Assembly: GCF_009745975.1 (NCBI RefSeq)
Contig: NZ_WHOL01000036.1
Span: 1-64,000 of the forward strand
Direction: 5' to 3'
DNA length: 64,000 bases
Source of the DNA: Actinokineospora pegani
GTDB lineage: Bacteria > Actinomycetota > Actinomycetes > Mycobacteriales > Pseudonocardiaceae
Shown here: piece by piece, positions 1 through 9,872 of the stretch
Position numbering within the stretch: the stretch's first letter is position 1
Layout: each line of letters begins with the position of its first letter
Position numbers and translations under genes: made by a program
Notes under the pieces: generated by a model
The model's input: only the letters and a program-made list of their open reading frames with translations
Told to the model about the DNA's origin: nothing
Database searches by the model: none

Positions 1-3000
1 GGTGGCCAGCAACGCCTGCGCCTCGATCGGGTCGCCCAGCGCCGTGCCCGTGCCGTGCCCCTCCACAGCGTCCACATCGGACGCAGTCAGGCCCGCGCCT
101 GCCAACGCGCGGCGGATCACCCGCTGTTGCGACGCGCCACTGGGCGCGGTCAGCCCGTTGGAGGCCCCGTCCTGGTTCACCGCGCTGCCGCGCACCACCG
201 CCAGCACCCGGTGCCCGCGCTCACGCGCCACCGACAGCCGCTCCAACACCACCACACCGGCGCCCTCGGCCCACCCGGTGCCGTCCGCCGACGCGGAGTA
301 CGCCTTGCACCGCCCGTCGGCGGCCAGCGCGCCCTGGCGGGAGAACTCCACGAAGGAACCGGGGTCCGCCATCACCGTGGCGCCGCCTGCCAGGGCCATC
401 GAGCACTCGCCCTGCCGCAGCGCCTGCGCCGCCAGGTGCACCGCGACCAACGACGACGAGCACGCCGTGTCCACCGTGACCGCCGGGCCCTCGAAGCCGA
501 ACACGTAGGACACCCGGCCCGACGCCACGCTCGACGCCGCGCCCGTGCTCGCGAAGCCCTCCAGCTCGGCGGGCACCCCGCCCGACCCGTAGCCCTGGCC
601 CATCAGCCCGGTGAAGACCCCGACGTCGGCGCCCTTGAGCGAGGTCGGGTCGATCCCGGCGTGCTCCAGCGCCTCCCAGGACGTCTCCAGCAGCACCCGC
701 TGCTGCGGGTCCATCGCCAGCGCCTCACGCGGCGAGATCCCGAAGAACCCGGCGTCGAACTCCCCGGCCCCGCGCAGGAAGCCGCCCTGGTCGGCGGACG
801 AGGTGCCCGCGCCGCCCCCGGCGGCGAAGAGCCGGTCGAGGTCCCAGCCCCGGTCGGCGGGGAAGTCCGACACCGCGTCCCGGCCCTCGGCCACCAGCCG
901 CCACAGGTCCTCGGGTCCGGCCACCCCGCCCGGCAGCCTGCACGCGAGGCCCACGATGGCGATCGGCTCGCCCGCGTCGGCGCCCGGCGCGGGCTCGGCG
1001 ACCCGCTCGGTGATCCCCAGGACCTCGGTCCGCAGGTGGGCGGCCAGCGCGGCCGGGGTGGGGTGGTCGAAGACCGCGCTGGTGGGCAGGCGCAGCCCGG
1101 TGCCCCCGGTCAGCCGGTCGCGCAGTCGGACGATCGCCAGCGAGGTGAGGCCCAGGTCGCGGAACGCGCGATCGGCCGGGACCGACCGGTGCAGCAGCTC
1201 GGCGACCTGGGTGCGGACCAGGTCTTCCAGCAGCGCCAGTTGGGCGCGCTCGTCCAGGGCCGACAGCTCGCCGCGCAGGGCCGCCGTGACGGCCGGGTCG
1301 GGCTCGCTCCGCGCCGACGACGTCCCGGCGAGCGGGCCCAGGGCGGTGCCCGGGGACAGGGCCACCAGCGCGGGACGGCCTGCGGCGATGTCGAGCGCGG
1401 GGGGCAGGTCCTCGCCCAGCGCGAGGAAGGTGCCGGGCAGCCCGTGGTTGCGCACAACGGCCTCGGCCAGGACAGCCGTGACGGCCGCGTCCGGGTCGTC
1501 CGCCGACCCCAGCACGCCCGCGACCCCGGACACCACGACGAACGGCCGGCCGGCCAGTTCGTCCAAGCGCGTGGCCAGCTCGTCGACGCTGGTGACGACG
1601 ACCTGGTGGTCCTCGGCGAACCGATGGGCGATCTCCACATCGGTGGCCACCACTGTGCCCGCCCAGGGCGCCACGGGCTCGTCCACGAAGGGCAGGGGGG
1701 TCAGCCGGGGGGCCAGCAGCCCGCCCGAGCGCACCGCGACCTGCGGCTCACCAGAGGCGAGCACGGCCAGCACCGTGTCCAGGGACAGCTCCGCGTCGGT
1801 GTCGACGACCGTGACCGGGCAGCTCTCCTGGAAGGAGCGGACCACGCCCCAGGCAGGCACCTCGGCGAGGTCCTGGGTTTCCCCCTCGACAGCGGCGACC
1901 GCGCCGCGGGTGCGGACCACCAGCCGGGACCGCGCCGCGCGCAGGTGCTCGGCCAGCAGCCGGGCGTCGACCCGCTGGAGGAGGACCGTCACGTCGGCGA
2001 CCGCGTCCACCGCCGCCAGGTCCGCGTACTGGCGCACGTCGGCGCCCGCCGCCGTCAGCGCGGCGACCAGCCCGGCGTCGGGGCCGACCACCGCCCAGCT
2101 CCCCGCCACGGGACCGGGCTCGGCCGCCACCGGCACCCAGTCGAGGGTCAGCAGCGCGTCGTGGCGCCCGCTCGCGGTGTACCGGAGCCTGCCCGGCTGG
2201 TCGGCCAGCAGCCGCCGCTTCACCTTGCCCGACGGGGTCCGGGGGACGGCGGCGATCTCGTGGACCTGCTCGGGCACCTTGAAGGCGGCAAGGCGTTCGC
2301 GGCACAGGTCGATCAGCGCGGCGGGGTCGAACCCGACCGGGCCGGGGACCACGTACGCGACCGGCACCTCCCCCAGCAGGGGGTGCGCGACGCCCGCCAC
2401 GGCGACGTCGGCGACGCCATCGGCGGTGCGCAGAACCGCCTCGACCTCGCCCGGGTGGATGTTCTCCCCGCCGCGGATGACCAGTTCCTTGATCCGGCCG
2501 CGGATGGTGAAGTAGCCCGCCTCGTCGCGGCTGGCCAGGTCTCCGGTGCGCAACCAGCCGTCCCGCACCGCCGCGGCCGTCGCCTCCGGGCTGCCGTGGT
2601 AGCCGACCATGACGTTCGGCCCGCTGACCCACACCTCGCCCTCGGCGCCCGCGGGCACGTCCACCCCGGTCCCCGGGTCGACGACGCGGACCCCCACGCC
2701 GGGCACCGGCAGGCCGCAGGACCCCTCGACCCGGGCGCCGCCCGGCGGGTTCATCGTGATGGCGCCGCAGGTCTCGGTGCTGCCGTAGGCGTCGACCAGC
2801 GGCACGCCGAAGGCCCGCTCGAAGGCCCGGTGCAGGCCGGGCCCGGTGACCGCCCCGCCGACCAGGCCGATCCGCAGCGCGGGCAGCTCGAGCCCGCCCG
2901 CCCCGGCGGCGGCGACGAGGTGCTCATAGATCGTCGGGACCCCGGCGAGGAAGGTCGACCGCTGAGCGCGCAGGACCCGGACCACGTCGTCGGCGGAGCT

Positions 3001-3705
3001 GCCGTCCATGATCCGGGCGGTGGCGCCGACGACGGTGACCGACAGGACGCACGCGATGTGCGACAGGCTGTGGAACAGCGGCAGCGGCCACAGCACGCGG
3101 TCCCGGTCGGTCAGGCCCGGGATCGGCACGTAGCAGGACGCGACGGACCACAGGCAGTTGCGCTGCGTCGACAGCACGCCCTTGGGCCGCCCGGTGGTCC
3201 CGGACGTGTAGAACATCCACGCCACCTCGTCCAGGCCGAGGTCGTCGCGGGCGGGCTCGGCGGGCTCGGTGCGGGCCAGCTCGTCGAAGCGGTGGTGGGC
3301 GGCGGGGGCATCGCCGGTCACCAGGAGCACCGCGCCGGGCGCCAGGGCGGGCAGCAGCTCGGCGTTGGCCGCGTCGGTGATGACCGCGACGGCGCCGCTG
3401 TCGGACAGCAGGTAGTCCAGTTCGGCGGGCGCCGAGGCGGGGTTGAGCGGCACACCGACAGCGCCCGCCCGGACGATCGCGAGATAGCTCTCCACAGTGG
3501 ACACGCTGTTGCCGAGGCAGATCGCCACCCGGTCCCCGCGCCGCACGCCCAGGGCGGCCAGGTGCCCGGCCAGCCTGCGCGTGCGCGCCTCGAGGTCGTC
3601 GTGGGTGACCGCGCGCCGGTCGTCCTCGAAGGCCACCTTGCCGGGCAGGCGGGCCGCGTTCTCCAGGAGTGCGACGGGCAGTGGCTTGATGAGGTCGGTG
3701 CGCAC
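1..3705 (-). CDS. Type I modular polyketide synthase, CoA-ligase loading module plus first KS (3' end outside window)
   Basis: The N-terminus activates and loads a carboxylic-acid starter; extension begins at the following ketosynthase. An adenylate-forming CoA-ligase-like domain fills about residues 1-500: core motif [14 protein letters not shown] near residue 164, [13 protein letters not shown] later, and a C-terminal PSGK lysine motif. Residues about 515-800 resemble the structural part of a reductive domain ([28 protein letters not shown]) but show no GGTGxLG nucleotide motif. A carrier domain follows with DLGLTSL, Ser near 855. The KS begins near 910 with [15 protein letters not shown] and has active-site TACSSSL, Cys near 1082, and EGHGTGT; the window ends inside it. 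GTG at 3705 is the first start after the upstream P450, 29 bp away and in the same direction. The layout recalls the CoL-ER-ACP loading modules of rapamycin and FK506-type synthases. The product is unknown. Confidence 0.93.
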   Translation of the reverse strand, partial: MRTDLIKPLPVALLENAARLPGKVAFEDDRRAVTHDDLEARTRRLAGHLAALGVRRGDRVAICLGNSVSTVESYLAIVRAGAVGVPLNPASAPAELDYLLSDSGAVAVITDAANAELLPALAPGAVLLVTGDAPAAHHRFDELARTEPAEPARDDLGLDEVAWMFYTSGTTGRPKGVLSTQRNCLWSVASCYVPIPGLTDRDRVLWPLPLFHSLSHIACVLSVTVVGATARIMDGSSADDVVRVLRAQRSTFLAGVPTIYEHLVAAAGAGGLELPALRIGLVGGAVTGPGLHRAFERAFGVPLVDAYGSTETCGAITMNPPGGARVEGSCGLPVPGVGVRVVDPGTGVDVPAGAEGEVWVSGPNVMVGYHGSPEATAAAVRDGWLRTGDLASRDEAGYFTIRGRIKELVIRGGENIHPGEVEAVLRTADGVADVAVAGVAHPLLGEVPVAYVVPGPVGFDPAALIDLCRERLAAFKVPEQVHEIAAVPRTPSGKVKRRLLADQPGRLRYTASGRHDALLTLDWVPVAAEPGPVAGSWAVVGPDAGLVAALTAAGADVRQYADLAAVDAVADVTVLLQRVDARLLAEHLRAARSRLVVRTRGAVAAVEGETQDLAEVPAWGVVRSFQESCPVTVVDTDAELSLDTVLAVLASGEPQVAVRSGGLLAPRLTPLPFVDEPVAPWAGTVVATDVEIAHRFAEDHQVVVTSVDELATRLDELAGRPFVVVSGVAGVLGSADDPDAAVTAVLAEAVVRNHGLPGTFLALGEDLPPALDIAAGRPALVALSPGTALGPLAGTSSARSEPDPAVTAALRGELSALDERAQLALLEDLVRTQVAELLHRSVPADRAFRDLGLTSLAIVRLRDRLTGGTGLRLPTSAVFDHPTPAALAAHLRTEVLGITERVAEPAPGADAGEPIAIVGLACRLPGGVAGPEDLWRLVAEGRDAVSDFPADRGWDLDRLFAAGGGAGTSSADQGGFLRGAGEFDAGFFGISPREALAMDPQQRVLLETSWEALEHAGIDPTSLKGADVGVFTGLMGQGYGSGGVPAELEGFASTGAASSVASGRVSYVFGFEGPAVTVDTACSSSLVAVHLAAQALRQGECSMALAGGATVMADPGSFVEFSRQGALAADGRCKAYSASADGTGWAEGAGVVVLERLSVARERGHRVLAVVRGSAVNQDGASNGLTAPSGASQQRVIRRALAGAGLTASDVDAVEGHGTGTALGDPIEAQALLAT

Positions 3706-3734
3706 TTTGCCGCGGTTCCTTTCGGGGAGAGGGC

Positions 3735-4931
3735 TCACCAGGAGACAGGCAGGTTCTTCACCGCGAAGACGGAGCCCTTGAGCCGCAGCGGGACCTCCTC
3801 GAACGGCACGGCCAGCGCGAGGTCGGGGAAGGCCCCCAGCAGCGCCGCCAGGCCCGCGCGCAGCTCGACGCGGGCCAGGTTCTGCCCCAGGCACTGGTGG
3901 ATGCCGAAGCCGAAGGCCACGTGGCCCGAGGTGTCGCGGTCGATGTCCAGCGCCGCCGGGCAGCCGAACCTGGCCGGGTCGCGGTTGGCCGCGGGCACCG
4001 AGACGGTGACGCTGTCGCCCTTCTTGACGACCTCGCCGTGCAGCTCGACGTCCTCCAGGGCGGTGCGGTACATGTGGTACTGGTTCACGCTCAGGTAGCG
4101 CAGCAGCTCCTCGACCGCGGCGTCGAGCTTCGACGGGTTCGCGCGCAGGTCGGCCAACTGCTCGGTGTGGTGCAGCAGCGCGAAGACGCCGACCGTGAGC
4201 GCGCTCTCGGTGGTCTCGAAGCCCGCGAACAGCAGCAGCAGCACGACGTTGCACAGCTCGTCGGTGCTCAACTGCTCGTCGCTGGCGAGGACCCGGCTGA
4301 TCAGGTCGTCACCCGGCTGCCCGCGCTTGCGCTCGATCACCTCGACGAACAGCGCACTGGCCCTGGCGTAGGCGGCGGCGACGTCCTCGGGGTTGGCGTC
4401 CGGGTCGTGCAGCAGCGTCGGCGCGTGCTCGAACTGGTCGCGCTCCTCGTAGGGCAGCCCGACCAGCTCGGCCAGCAGCCGCAGCACCAGCGGCCGGGCG
4501 AAGGTCTGCACCAGGTCGGCGGGCGCGCCGTGCTCGCGCATCGCGGCGACCTGCTCGGCGGCCACCTGCTCGACCCTGGGCTTGAGCTGGCCCGCCCGGC
4601 GGACGGTGAACTCGCCGGTCAGCAGCCGCCGGTACCGGGTGTGGTCCGGCGGGTCCATGTGGATGAACATCCCCGGGATCGACGGGTGCGTGGGCACCAA
4701 CTGGCCCTGGTGGGTCACCGGGAAGTGGCCGATCTCCGTGCTGTGGCTGAACCGCGGGTCGCCGAGGACCTTGCGCACCAGCTCGTGGCTGCTGACGATC
4801 CACCCGACGTGCCCGTCGGGGTAGACCATCCTCGACAGCGGCCGCTCGGCGCGCAGCGCGTCGAAGACCGCGGGCGGGTCGAACTGGTGGGTGCGCGCCC
4901 ACGGCTCCTCGAAGGAAATTGCCTCGCTCAT
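3735..4931 (-). CDS. Cytochrome P450 (bacterial class I), probable polyketide tailoring oxidase
   Basis: Heme monooxygenase of 398 residues, the usual length for soluble actinomycete P450s. Visible motifs are the I-helix AGFETTES, the K-helix EELLRYL (ExxR), and the heme loop [10 protein letters not shown] with its cysteine ligand. I chose the ATG at 4931 because GGAGGG lies six bases upstream; an in-frame extension to 5051 would pass through the promoter region. It lies 29 bp upstream of the PKS and is likely co-transcribed, suggesting hydroxylation or epoxidation of that polyketide. Ferredoxin and reductase partners are not encoded nearby. The substrate cannot be told from sequence. Confidence 0.95.
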   Translation of the reverse strand: MSEAISFEEPWARTHQFDPPAVFDALRAERPLSRMVYPDGHVGWIVSSHELVRKVLGDPRFSHSTEIGHFPVTHQGQLVPTHPSIPGMFIHMDPPDHTRYRRLLTGEFTVRRAGQLKPRVEQVAAEQVAAMREHGAPADLVQTFARPLVLRLLAELVGLPYEERDQFEHAPTLLHDPDANPEDVAAAYARASALFVEVIERKRGQPGDDLISRVLASDEQLSTDELCNVVLLLLFAGFETTESALTVGVFALLHHTEQLADLRANPSKLDAAVEELLRYLSVNQYHMYRTALEDVELHGEVVKKGDSVTVSVPAANRDPARFGCPAALDIDRDTSGHVAFGFGIHQCLGQNLARVELRAGLAALLGAFPDLALAVPFEEVPLRLKGSVFAVKNLPVSW

Positions 4932-5047
4932 GAACCCTCCACTCAAGACGAACCGCGGACCGGCAGCCGAATCCCGAATGGGGAATGCGCCGCGCACAGG
5001 GAGTCTCATCCTCGTGGAGCCAAAGCTAGGCGGGCCGCGACCACCCG

Positions 5048-5067
5048 GCATCCCTCAACCTGGTAAT
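5048..5067 (-). promoter_or_regulatory. Shared 20-bp upstream element, copy 1
   Basis: The plus-strand sequence GCATCCCTCAACCTGGTAAT lies in the divergent region between the first P450 (start 4931) and the acyltransferase (start 5167). It matches 17 of 20 bases of an element at 10638-10657 upstream of the methyltransferase. Orientation relative to the minus-strand gene is the same in both. A pathway regulator site is my inference; the binding protein is unknown. Confidence 0.4.
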
Positions 5068-5166
5068 GCCGAACCGCCCCCCACCACCAGCCCTACCAGC
5101 CTGGGGGATGTCTCGCGCGCGGGGCCCTCCTAGCCTGGTCCAGGCGGGCCACCTGGAGGGAAACCG

Positions 5167-6402
5167 ATGACGACAGCCGGGATCTGGCGGGCGCTCACCC
5201 CGACCGAGAAGGTCTACGCGGACAAGGAGATCTACGTCGGCTACACCGTGCGCGCCTCGGGCAGCCTGGACCTCGACGCCCTGCGAACGGCGTACGCGGC
5301 GGTCTGCCGCGCCCACCCGCAGCTCGCGTCCCGCCTGGGAACCGACGAGCACGGCCTGGTCGTCGTGGCCTCCGACACCCCGCCCGAGGTCCAGGTCCAC
5401 GACGGCGACCCCGCCCACGCGCTGGCGGGCGTGCGCCTGGGCCAGGACAGGGCCCTGAGCGGCCTCAACGTCGTGCGCGACGGCGACAGGGCCAGCGTGA
5501 CCCTGGTCAACCACCACTGCGTCGCCGACGCCGACCACTCCCTGGCGGTGTTCTCGCGGCTGTGGTCCTGCTACACCGACACGGTCGAGGGCGTGCCGTT
5601 CGACCTGCCCCGCCACCCGTACCCGAGGCCCCTGGAGGCCTTGCTCGGCGAACGCGGCTTCCAGGTCAACACCCCCGTCGCCAAGACCCCCGGCGCCACC
5701 GTCGAGCCCTCCCCCGACCTGCGCGTGCTCGTCCGGCACGTGGCCCAACTCCGCCTGACCGAGGCCCAGACGACCGCCCTGGCCGAGTTCGGCCGCCGCC
5801 ACGAGGTGACCCTCAACGGCCTCCTGTCCGCCGCCATCCTCCTGGTCGAGGCCCAGAGCCGCGACATCCCCCTGACCGACCTGGTCCTGAGATTCACCGT
5901 CAACCTGCGCAACCGCGTCACCCCCCACATCACCCCCACCGAGGGCACCAACGTCGTGGGCGGCGGCAGGTTCATGGTCCCCGCCGGAACCACCCCCACC
6001 CCCGTGGCCATCGCCCGGGTGGTCGCCGACCAACTCCGCACAGGCCTGGCCGACGGCTCCATCCAACGCAGCCTCCTGGACATGGTCGACCTGGTGAACC
6101 GGCAAACCCCCGGCGAGGTCCCCCAGGAGACGCCCCACCCCCGCCACGTGGTGGTCAGCCTGACCAACTGGGGCCGGATACCCCCCATGCGAACCCCCGC
6201 CGCCCTGGCCCTGACCAATTTCCAGTCCGCCTCCCACATCCGGGAGTCCCCCGCCCACTTCGACGCCGCCCGCGGCTACGTCGCCAGCACCTTCGGTGGC
6301 CGCCTGGGCATCGACCTGGCCTTCCCGGAAAAGACCGCCGAGCAGGCCCAGCGCATCGACGACCTCCGCGAACTCCTGGTAGGGCTGACACAGCAGGGCT
6401 GA
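5167..6402 (+). CDS. PapA-type acyltransferase (condensation-domain superfamily)
   Basis: Stand-alone acyltransferase of 411 residues related to mycobacterial PapA proteins, which transfer acyl groups from carrier proteins or CoA to hydroxyls. The catalytic HHxxxD motif is HHCVAD at residues 116-121, followed by Ala rather than the common Gly. A later SLTNWGRIP segment corresponds to the conserved C-terminal half. The ATG is preceded by GGAGGG. It diverges from the P450/PKS operon with 235 bp between starts, so it probably belongs to the same pathway and esterifies the polyketide or a sugar on it, or releases the chain. That assignment is inference. Confidence 0.85.
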   Translation: MTTAGIWRALTPTEKVYADKEIYVGYTVRASGSLDLDALRTAYAAVCRAHPQLASRLGTDEHGLVVVASDTPPEVQVHDGDPAHALAGVRLGQDRALSGLNVVRDGDRASVTLVNHHCVADADHSLAVFSRLWSCYTDTVEGVPFDLPRHPYPRPLEALLGERGFQVNTPVAKTPGATVEPSPDLRVLVRHVAQLRLTEAQTTALAEFGRRHEVTLNGLLSAAILLVEAQSRDIPLTDLVLRFTVNLRNRVTPHITPTEGTNVVGGGRFMVPAGTTPTPVAIARVVADQLRTGLADGSIQRSLLDMVDLVNRQTPGEVPQETPHPRHVVVSLTNWGRIPPMRTPAALALTNFQSASHIRESPAHFDAARGYVASTFGGRLGIDLAFPEKTAEQAQRIDDLRELLVGLTQQG

Positions 6403-7212
6403 TCAGCGCACACCACCGAGCTGGCCGAGCCCAGCCAGGCGATCTCGGACTACCCCCCGACTGTCCTCACCAGACTCGGCTGAGTCCAGAAGTCTGGCAC
6501 ACAAGTCTTGGTATCCGGAAACCATCGCGGGTTCTTCCAACACCAGATCCGCCCCGTGCAACCGCGCGTGCACCACCGGAGGAAAGTGCTCGAACCAGAA
6601 CACCGTGAACGCCTGCGGCGGGGCCAGTTCAGCGCGCACCACCACCCACTCGTCAGCGCAGTCCAGCAGGGCACGCAGTTGAGCCGACATCACCGGGGCC
6701 GCAACGCCGTCGTGAACCAAGCTCCGCTCGCTGACCACCAGCACCCGCGCGACCCCCGACGACGGCGACGTCCTCTGTCCGATCACCGGCACACCGGTCA
6801 CAGCCTCGGCGTACCCCGCTGTCCGCACCGACTCCGGCACCAACACCGGGTCGAAGGCCACCGACCGCGTCGCCAGGACCGAGATCTCCCCGACGACCTC
6901 CGGCGCATCGCCGGAACCCAACAACCAGTTCGTCTCATCGGCATGACGAGCCAGGTCGTACAGGATCGGACGCCGAAGGGCAGGGACCTCAAGAACCGCG
7001 CACAGCCCGCCGATCTCAACCGACGTCGGAACGCGCCGACCTGTCATGACCCGATTGGCCATCGCGGGCGACATCTGCACCGCCCTGGCCAGATCCCGAG
7101 TACTGATCCCCAGACGCCTGCGCTGCGCGTCCAGACTCCGGGCAAGGATCATGCCCCGCACGGTGCGCGGCCGATAATCCCCGGATTTGATCGACGCCGC
7201 CACTATCCCCAC
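6403..7212 (-). CDS. XRE-family regulator with DUF5753-type C-terminus
   Basis: DNA-binding regulator of 269 residues. The N-terminal helix-turn-helix spans about residues 20-75 (RRLGISTRDLARAVQMSP then ANRVMTGRRVPTS). The remaining 180 residues match the actinobacterial DUF5753 layout, with ETNWLLGSG and the segment around VVSERSLVHDG. Such proteins are abundant in actinomycetes, often beside small DUF397 proteins, but none is seen here. The gene is convergent and abuts the acyltransferase without a gap. The GTG start at 7212 has no strong ribosome site; a later ATG at residue 21 is possible. The palindrome at 7237-7252 sits just upstream, so the neighbouring GntR protein may control it. Confidence 0.85.
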   Translation of the reverse strand: MGIVAASIKSGDYRPRTVRGMILARSLDAQRRRLGISTRDLARAVQMSPAMANRVMTGRRVPTSVEIGGLCAVLEVPALRRPILYDLARHADETNWLLGSGDAPEVVGEISVLATRSVAFDPVLVPESVRTAGYAEAVTGVPVIGQRTSPSSGVARVLVVSERSLVHDGVAAPVMSAQLRALLDCADEWVVVRAELAPPQAFTVFWFEHFPPVVHARLHGADLVLEEPAMVSGYQDLCARLLDSAESGEDSRGVVRDRLAGLGQLGGVR

Positions 7213-7236
7213 CCGTTCTGTTGTGAATGCGCACGC

Positions 7237-7252
7237 ACTGGCTTAAGCCAGT
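7237..7252. promoter_or_regulatory. Palindromic operator 1 of the GntR regulator
   Basis: ACTGGCTTAAGCCAGT is a perfect 16-bp inverted repeat, 25 bp upstream of the XRE start and about 75 bp upstream of the GntR start. A near copy (14 of 16 bases) lies 44 bp further on. Perfect symmetry and position between two divergent regulators suggest a dimeric repressor site, most simply for the GntR protein. Confidence 0.6.
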
Positions 7253-7272
7253 GAAACACGAGGCCTCGTTGG

Positions 7273-7301
7273 TGTCAACCACTGTCTTGAGCCAGTAAGA
7301 T
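7273..7301 (+). promoter_or_regulatory. gntR promoter with operator 2 in the spacer
   Basis: The -10 candidate is TAAGAT at 7296-7301, with TGTCAA at 7273-7278 as a weak -35 at 17-bp spacing. ACTGTCTTGAGCCAGT at 7281-7296 fills the spacer and matches operator 1 at 14 of 16 positions. A repressor bound here would block RNA polymerase, consistent with autoregulation of gntR and its coupled GNAT gene. Confidence 0.5.
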
Positions 7302-7325
7302 GGACGCTCTGACCAGGAGGACTTC

Positions 7326-8105
7326 GTGACCAAAAGTTCGCACCCAGACCAGGTGCCTGCCAGCCGCCGTGTCGCGGCGGCACTGCGAGCGCGGATCGAG
7401 TCGGGCGAGCTGGCCGCAGGCGCGCTCCTCCCCTCCGAACGCACGCTTGCCGAGGATTTCGACGTGGCTCGCAACACCGCGCGGGAAGCTGTCCGGCTGC
7501 TGACCGACGAAGGCTTGGTCTTCGCTCGCCACGGGAAGGGTGTTTACGTTCGCGAGACGCGGAAGCTGATGCGCTTTGGCAGTGAACGCTACTCACAACG
7601 CGTTCGCGAGGAGACGGGCCTTTCCCCCTATCGCGCCGAGGTTGCCAAGCAGGGGCGGACAGCGCGAGTCGACTGCACATCAATCACGACTGTTCCGGCG
7701 CCCGGCTTCGTCGCGGAGCGCCTGGGCCTGGCAGCGGCGGACCCCGTCATCCGCCGGGAGAACTGGTACTTCGCGGATGACGAGCCCGTGCAACGGGGTG
7801 TCACGTTCATCCCCGTCGCAGTCGCGGGGGCAACACCACTGGCTGATTCCGCCAACCTCGGCAAGGGCAGCCTGTACGCCCGGTTCGCGGACCAGGGCTA
7901 CCCGATCGCGACGATCCGGGAGGAGATCAGCGCACGGATGCCCCGCCACGACGAGAAGGAGCGACTCGACATCCCAGACGGTGTCCCCGTGATCGAGGTG
8001 GTCCACACCGGGATGGACCACGAAGGCACTCCGTTCGAGGTCACCGTGTTCACGATGCGGGCGGACACCAACGGCCTCGACTACACCATCCCGGTGCAAG
8101 CCTGA
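7326..8105 (+). CDS. GntR/HutC-family transcriptional regulator with UTRA domain
   Basis: Repressor-type regulator of 259 residues. The N-terminal winged helix (about 10-75) shows LPSERTLAEDFDVARNTAREAV and HGKGVYV, classic GntR features. Residues about 95-250 form the ligand-binding UTRA domain, including RRENWYFADDEPVQ and the final EGTPFEVTVF. GTG at 7326 follows AGGAGG at good spacing. Its TGA overlaps the ATG of the acetyltransferase, so the two are translationally coupled. Two related palindromes upstream are its likely operators. The effector is unknown. Confidence 0.9.
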   Translation: MTKSSHPDQVPASRRVAAALRARIESGELAAGALLPSERTLAEDFDVARNTAREAVRLLTDEGLVFARHGKGVYVRETRKLMRFGSERYSQRVREETGLSPYRAEVAKQGRTARVDCTSITTVPAPGFVAERLGLAAADPVIRRENWYFADDEPVQRGVTFIPVAVAGATPLADSANLGKGSLYARFADQGYPIATIREEISARMPRHDEKERLDIPDGVPVIEVVHTGMDHEGTPFEVTVFTMRADTNGLDYTIPVQA

Positions 8106-8632
8106 TGACCGCCGTCACCGTCCGCCCGAGGAACGAGGCCGACCTCCCGGCTGCGGCGGAGGTGTTGGTCCGCGTGCACGATGAGGACGGCTACCCCGTC
8201 GAGGGAGTGGACGACCCGCGTGCCTGGCTTGTCTCCGACGCCCTGCTGATCGCCTTCGTGGCCACCTCGGGCACGAACGTCGTCGGCCATGTCGGCGTGT
8301 CCCGGCCAGGTCCGGGTGACGATGCCGCGGCCTTGTGGGCGAACCACCCCGAGCACGATGGCAATGCGGTCGCCGTTCTCGGCCGGCTCTTCGTCGATCC
8401 GCGCACCCGTGGCGAGCAGGTCGGTGAACGCCTCGTACGCGCGGCCATGAACCACGCCGGCGAGCACGACCTCCGCTTGGTTCTCGACGTCATGACCAAG
8501 GATCGCGCTGCGATCCGTCTCTACGAGCGCTTGGGGTGGACCCGCGTCGGCGAGGCACAGCACCACTTTGGAGCAGGCGAGAGCATCCCCGCCCTGTGCT
8601 TCGTCGCGCCTCTTCCAGCCGTCACCACGTGA
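8105..8632 (+). CDS. GNAT-family N-acetyltransferase
   Basis: Acetyl-CoA-dependent N-acetyltransferase of 175 residues, a typical single GNAT domain. The acetyl-CoA pyrophosphate loop is visible as [21 protein letters not shown] (slightly degenerate R-x-x-G-x-G/A), followed by the [25 protein letters not shown] region common to the C-terminal half. The start overlaps the gntR stop in ATGA. It ends convergently inside the last codons of the second P450 (11-bp overlap). Its acceptor, possibly an amino-group antibiotic or metabolite sensed by the GntR protein, is not identifiable. Confidence 0.88.
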   Translation: MTAVTVRPRNEADLPAAAEVLVRVHDEDGYPVEGVDDPRAWLVSDALLIAFVATSGTNVVGHVGVSRPGPGDDAAALWANHPEHDGNAVAVLGRLFVDPRTRGEQVGERLVRAAMNHAGEHDLRLVLDVMTKDRAAIRLYERLGWTRVGEAQHHFGAGESIPALCFVAPLPAVTT

Positions 8633-9821
8633 CGTGTAGCTTCTGCACCCCATAGACGTTGTCCGACGGGTCGCGCATCTCGACGCTCTCCGGGTCCACG
8701 AGCCGCAGCGTCGGGAAACGGGCGAACAGCGCCGGGAAGGCGACCCGCATCTCGATCCGGGCCAACTCCTTCCCCAAGCACGGGTGAATACCCGACCCAA
8801 ACCCCAGATGCCCCCCAGGAACCCGGCGGATGTCGAGCTCGTCCGGCGTGTCAAAGCGAGCCGGGTCCCGGTTGGCCGACTGCAACGAGATCGCCACGGT
8901 CTCGCCCGCCTTCACCACCTGCCCCGCCAGCTCAACATCCACGAGAGCAGCCCGCGCTCCGGTGTGGACGACGCTCAAGTACCGCATCAACTCCTCCACG
9001 GCGCGGTCGGCAAGCTCGGGGGAAGCGCGCAGGGCCGCGAGCTGGTCGGGGTGGGTGAGCAGCGCGAAGGCGCCCAGGGACAGCATGCTCGTGGTCGACT
9101 CGACGCCGGCGAGGAGCATGATGGCGGCCAGGCCCGCGAGTTCGTCGTCGGGGAAGTCGCCGGAGGTGGCCAGGTCGCTGAGGAGGTCGTCGGCGGGGGT
9201 GGTGCGGCGGGTGGCGGCCAGGGTGCGGAAGTAGTCCTGCATGGCGGTGAAGCCCATGTCGACGAAGGTGGTGGGCAGTTGCTCCGCGCCGTCCCGGTCG
9301 GGGCGGACGTGCGGGGTGAAGCGGTCGCGGTCCTCGGGGGGCACGCCGAGCAGTTCGCAGACCGACAGCATGGGGATCGGGCGGGCGAAGACCTCCAGCA
9401 GCTCCACCGGGCCGCCCTGGCGCTGCATGGCGTCGAGCCTGGCGGCGACGATCTCGGTGATGACGCCGGTGAAGCGGCGCATGCGGCGCATGGTGAAGCG
9501 GCTCGCCAGCAGCCTGCGGTAGCGGGTGTGCTCCGGGCGGTCTATGTGCAGCATGTCGCCGGGGATCGGCGGCAGCCCCTGGCCGATGTCGGCCAGGGGC
9601 CAGTGCCGCCGGTCGTTGCGATGACTGAAACGCGGGTCGGCGAGCACCGCCCGCACCACGGAGTACCCGGTGGCCAGCCAGCCGTGGTGGCCGTCGGGGA
9701 ACCGCGTGCGGGTCAGCGCGGACCGCCCGCGCAGCTCCGCCAGCCCGGCCGGGGGGTCGAACGGGCAACCGGCCGGGCGGGCGGCGGGCAGGTGCTGGGG
9801 CGCCATCGGCGTCTCGGTCAT
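8622..9821 (-). CDS. Cytochrome P450 (second)
   Basis: Heme monooxygenase of 399 residues. Motifs are AGVESTTSM in the I-helix (Val-Glu-Ser replacing Phe-Glu-Thr), [13 protein letters not shown] with ExxR, and [15 protein letters not shown] around the heme cysteine. The acid-alcohol pair is therefore Glu-Ser. ATG at 9821 has GAGG nine bases upstream; a second Met five codons on is possible. It resembles the first P450 in overall layout. It precedes, in the same direction, nothing but the convergent GNAT, and lies downstream of the methyltransferase with 51 bp between, so it may be the last gene of that unit. Confidence 0.94.
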   Translation of the reverse strand: MTETPMAPQHLPAARPAGCPFDPPAGLAELRGRSALTRTRFPDGHHGWLATGYSVVRAVLADPRFSHRNDRRHWPLADIGQGLPPIPGDMLHIDRPEHTRYRRLLASRFTMRRMRRFTGVITEIVAARLDAMQRQGGPVELLEVFARPIPMLSVCELLGVPPEDRDRFTPHVRPDRDGAEQLPTTFVDMGFTAMQDYFRTLAATRRTTPADDLLSDLATSGDFPDDELAGLAAIMLLAGVESTTSMLSLGAFALLTHPDQLAALRASPELADRAVEELMRYLSVVHTGARAALVDVELAGQVVKAGETVAISLQSANRDPARFDTPDELDIRRVPGGHLGFGSGIHPCLGKELARIEMRVAFPALFARFPTLRLVDPESVEMRDPSDNVYGVQKLHVTW

Positions 9822-9872
9822 CTCGGCAACCTCGCGTGCTGGTCCACGGTGGACGGACAGGGGCCGCGCCGG

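Noticed and set aside
55-4098. A 1347-codon open frame on the plus strand opposite the polyketide synthase
   Set aside because: It is the antisense shadow of the PKS and P450, which have all expected motifs. The plus frame shows no recognisable fold.
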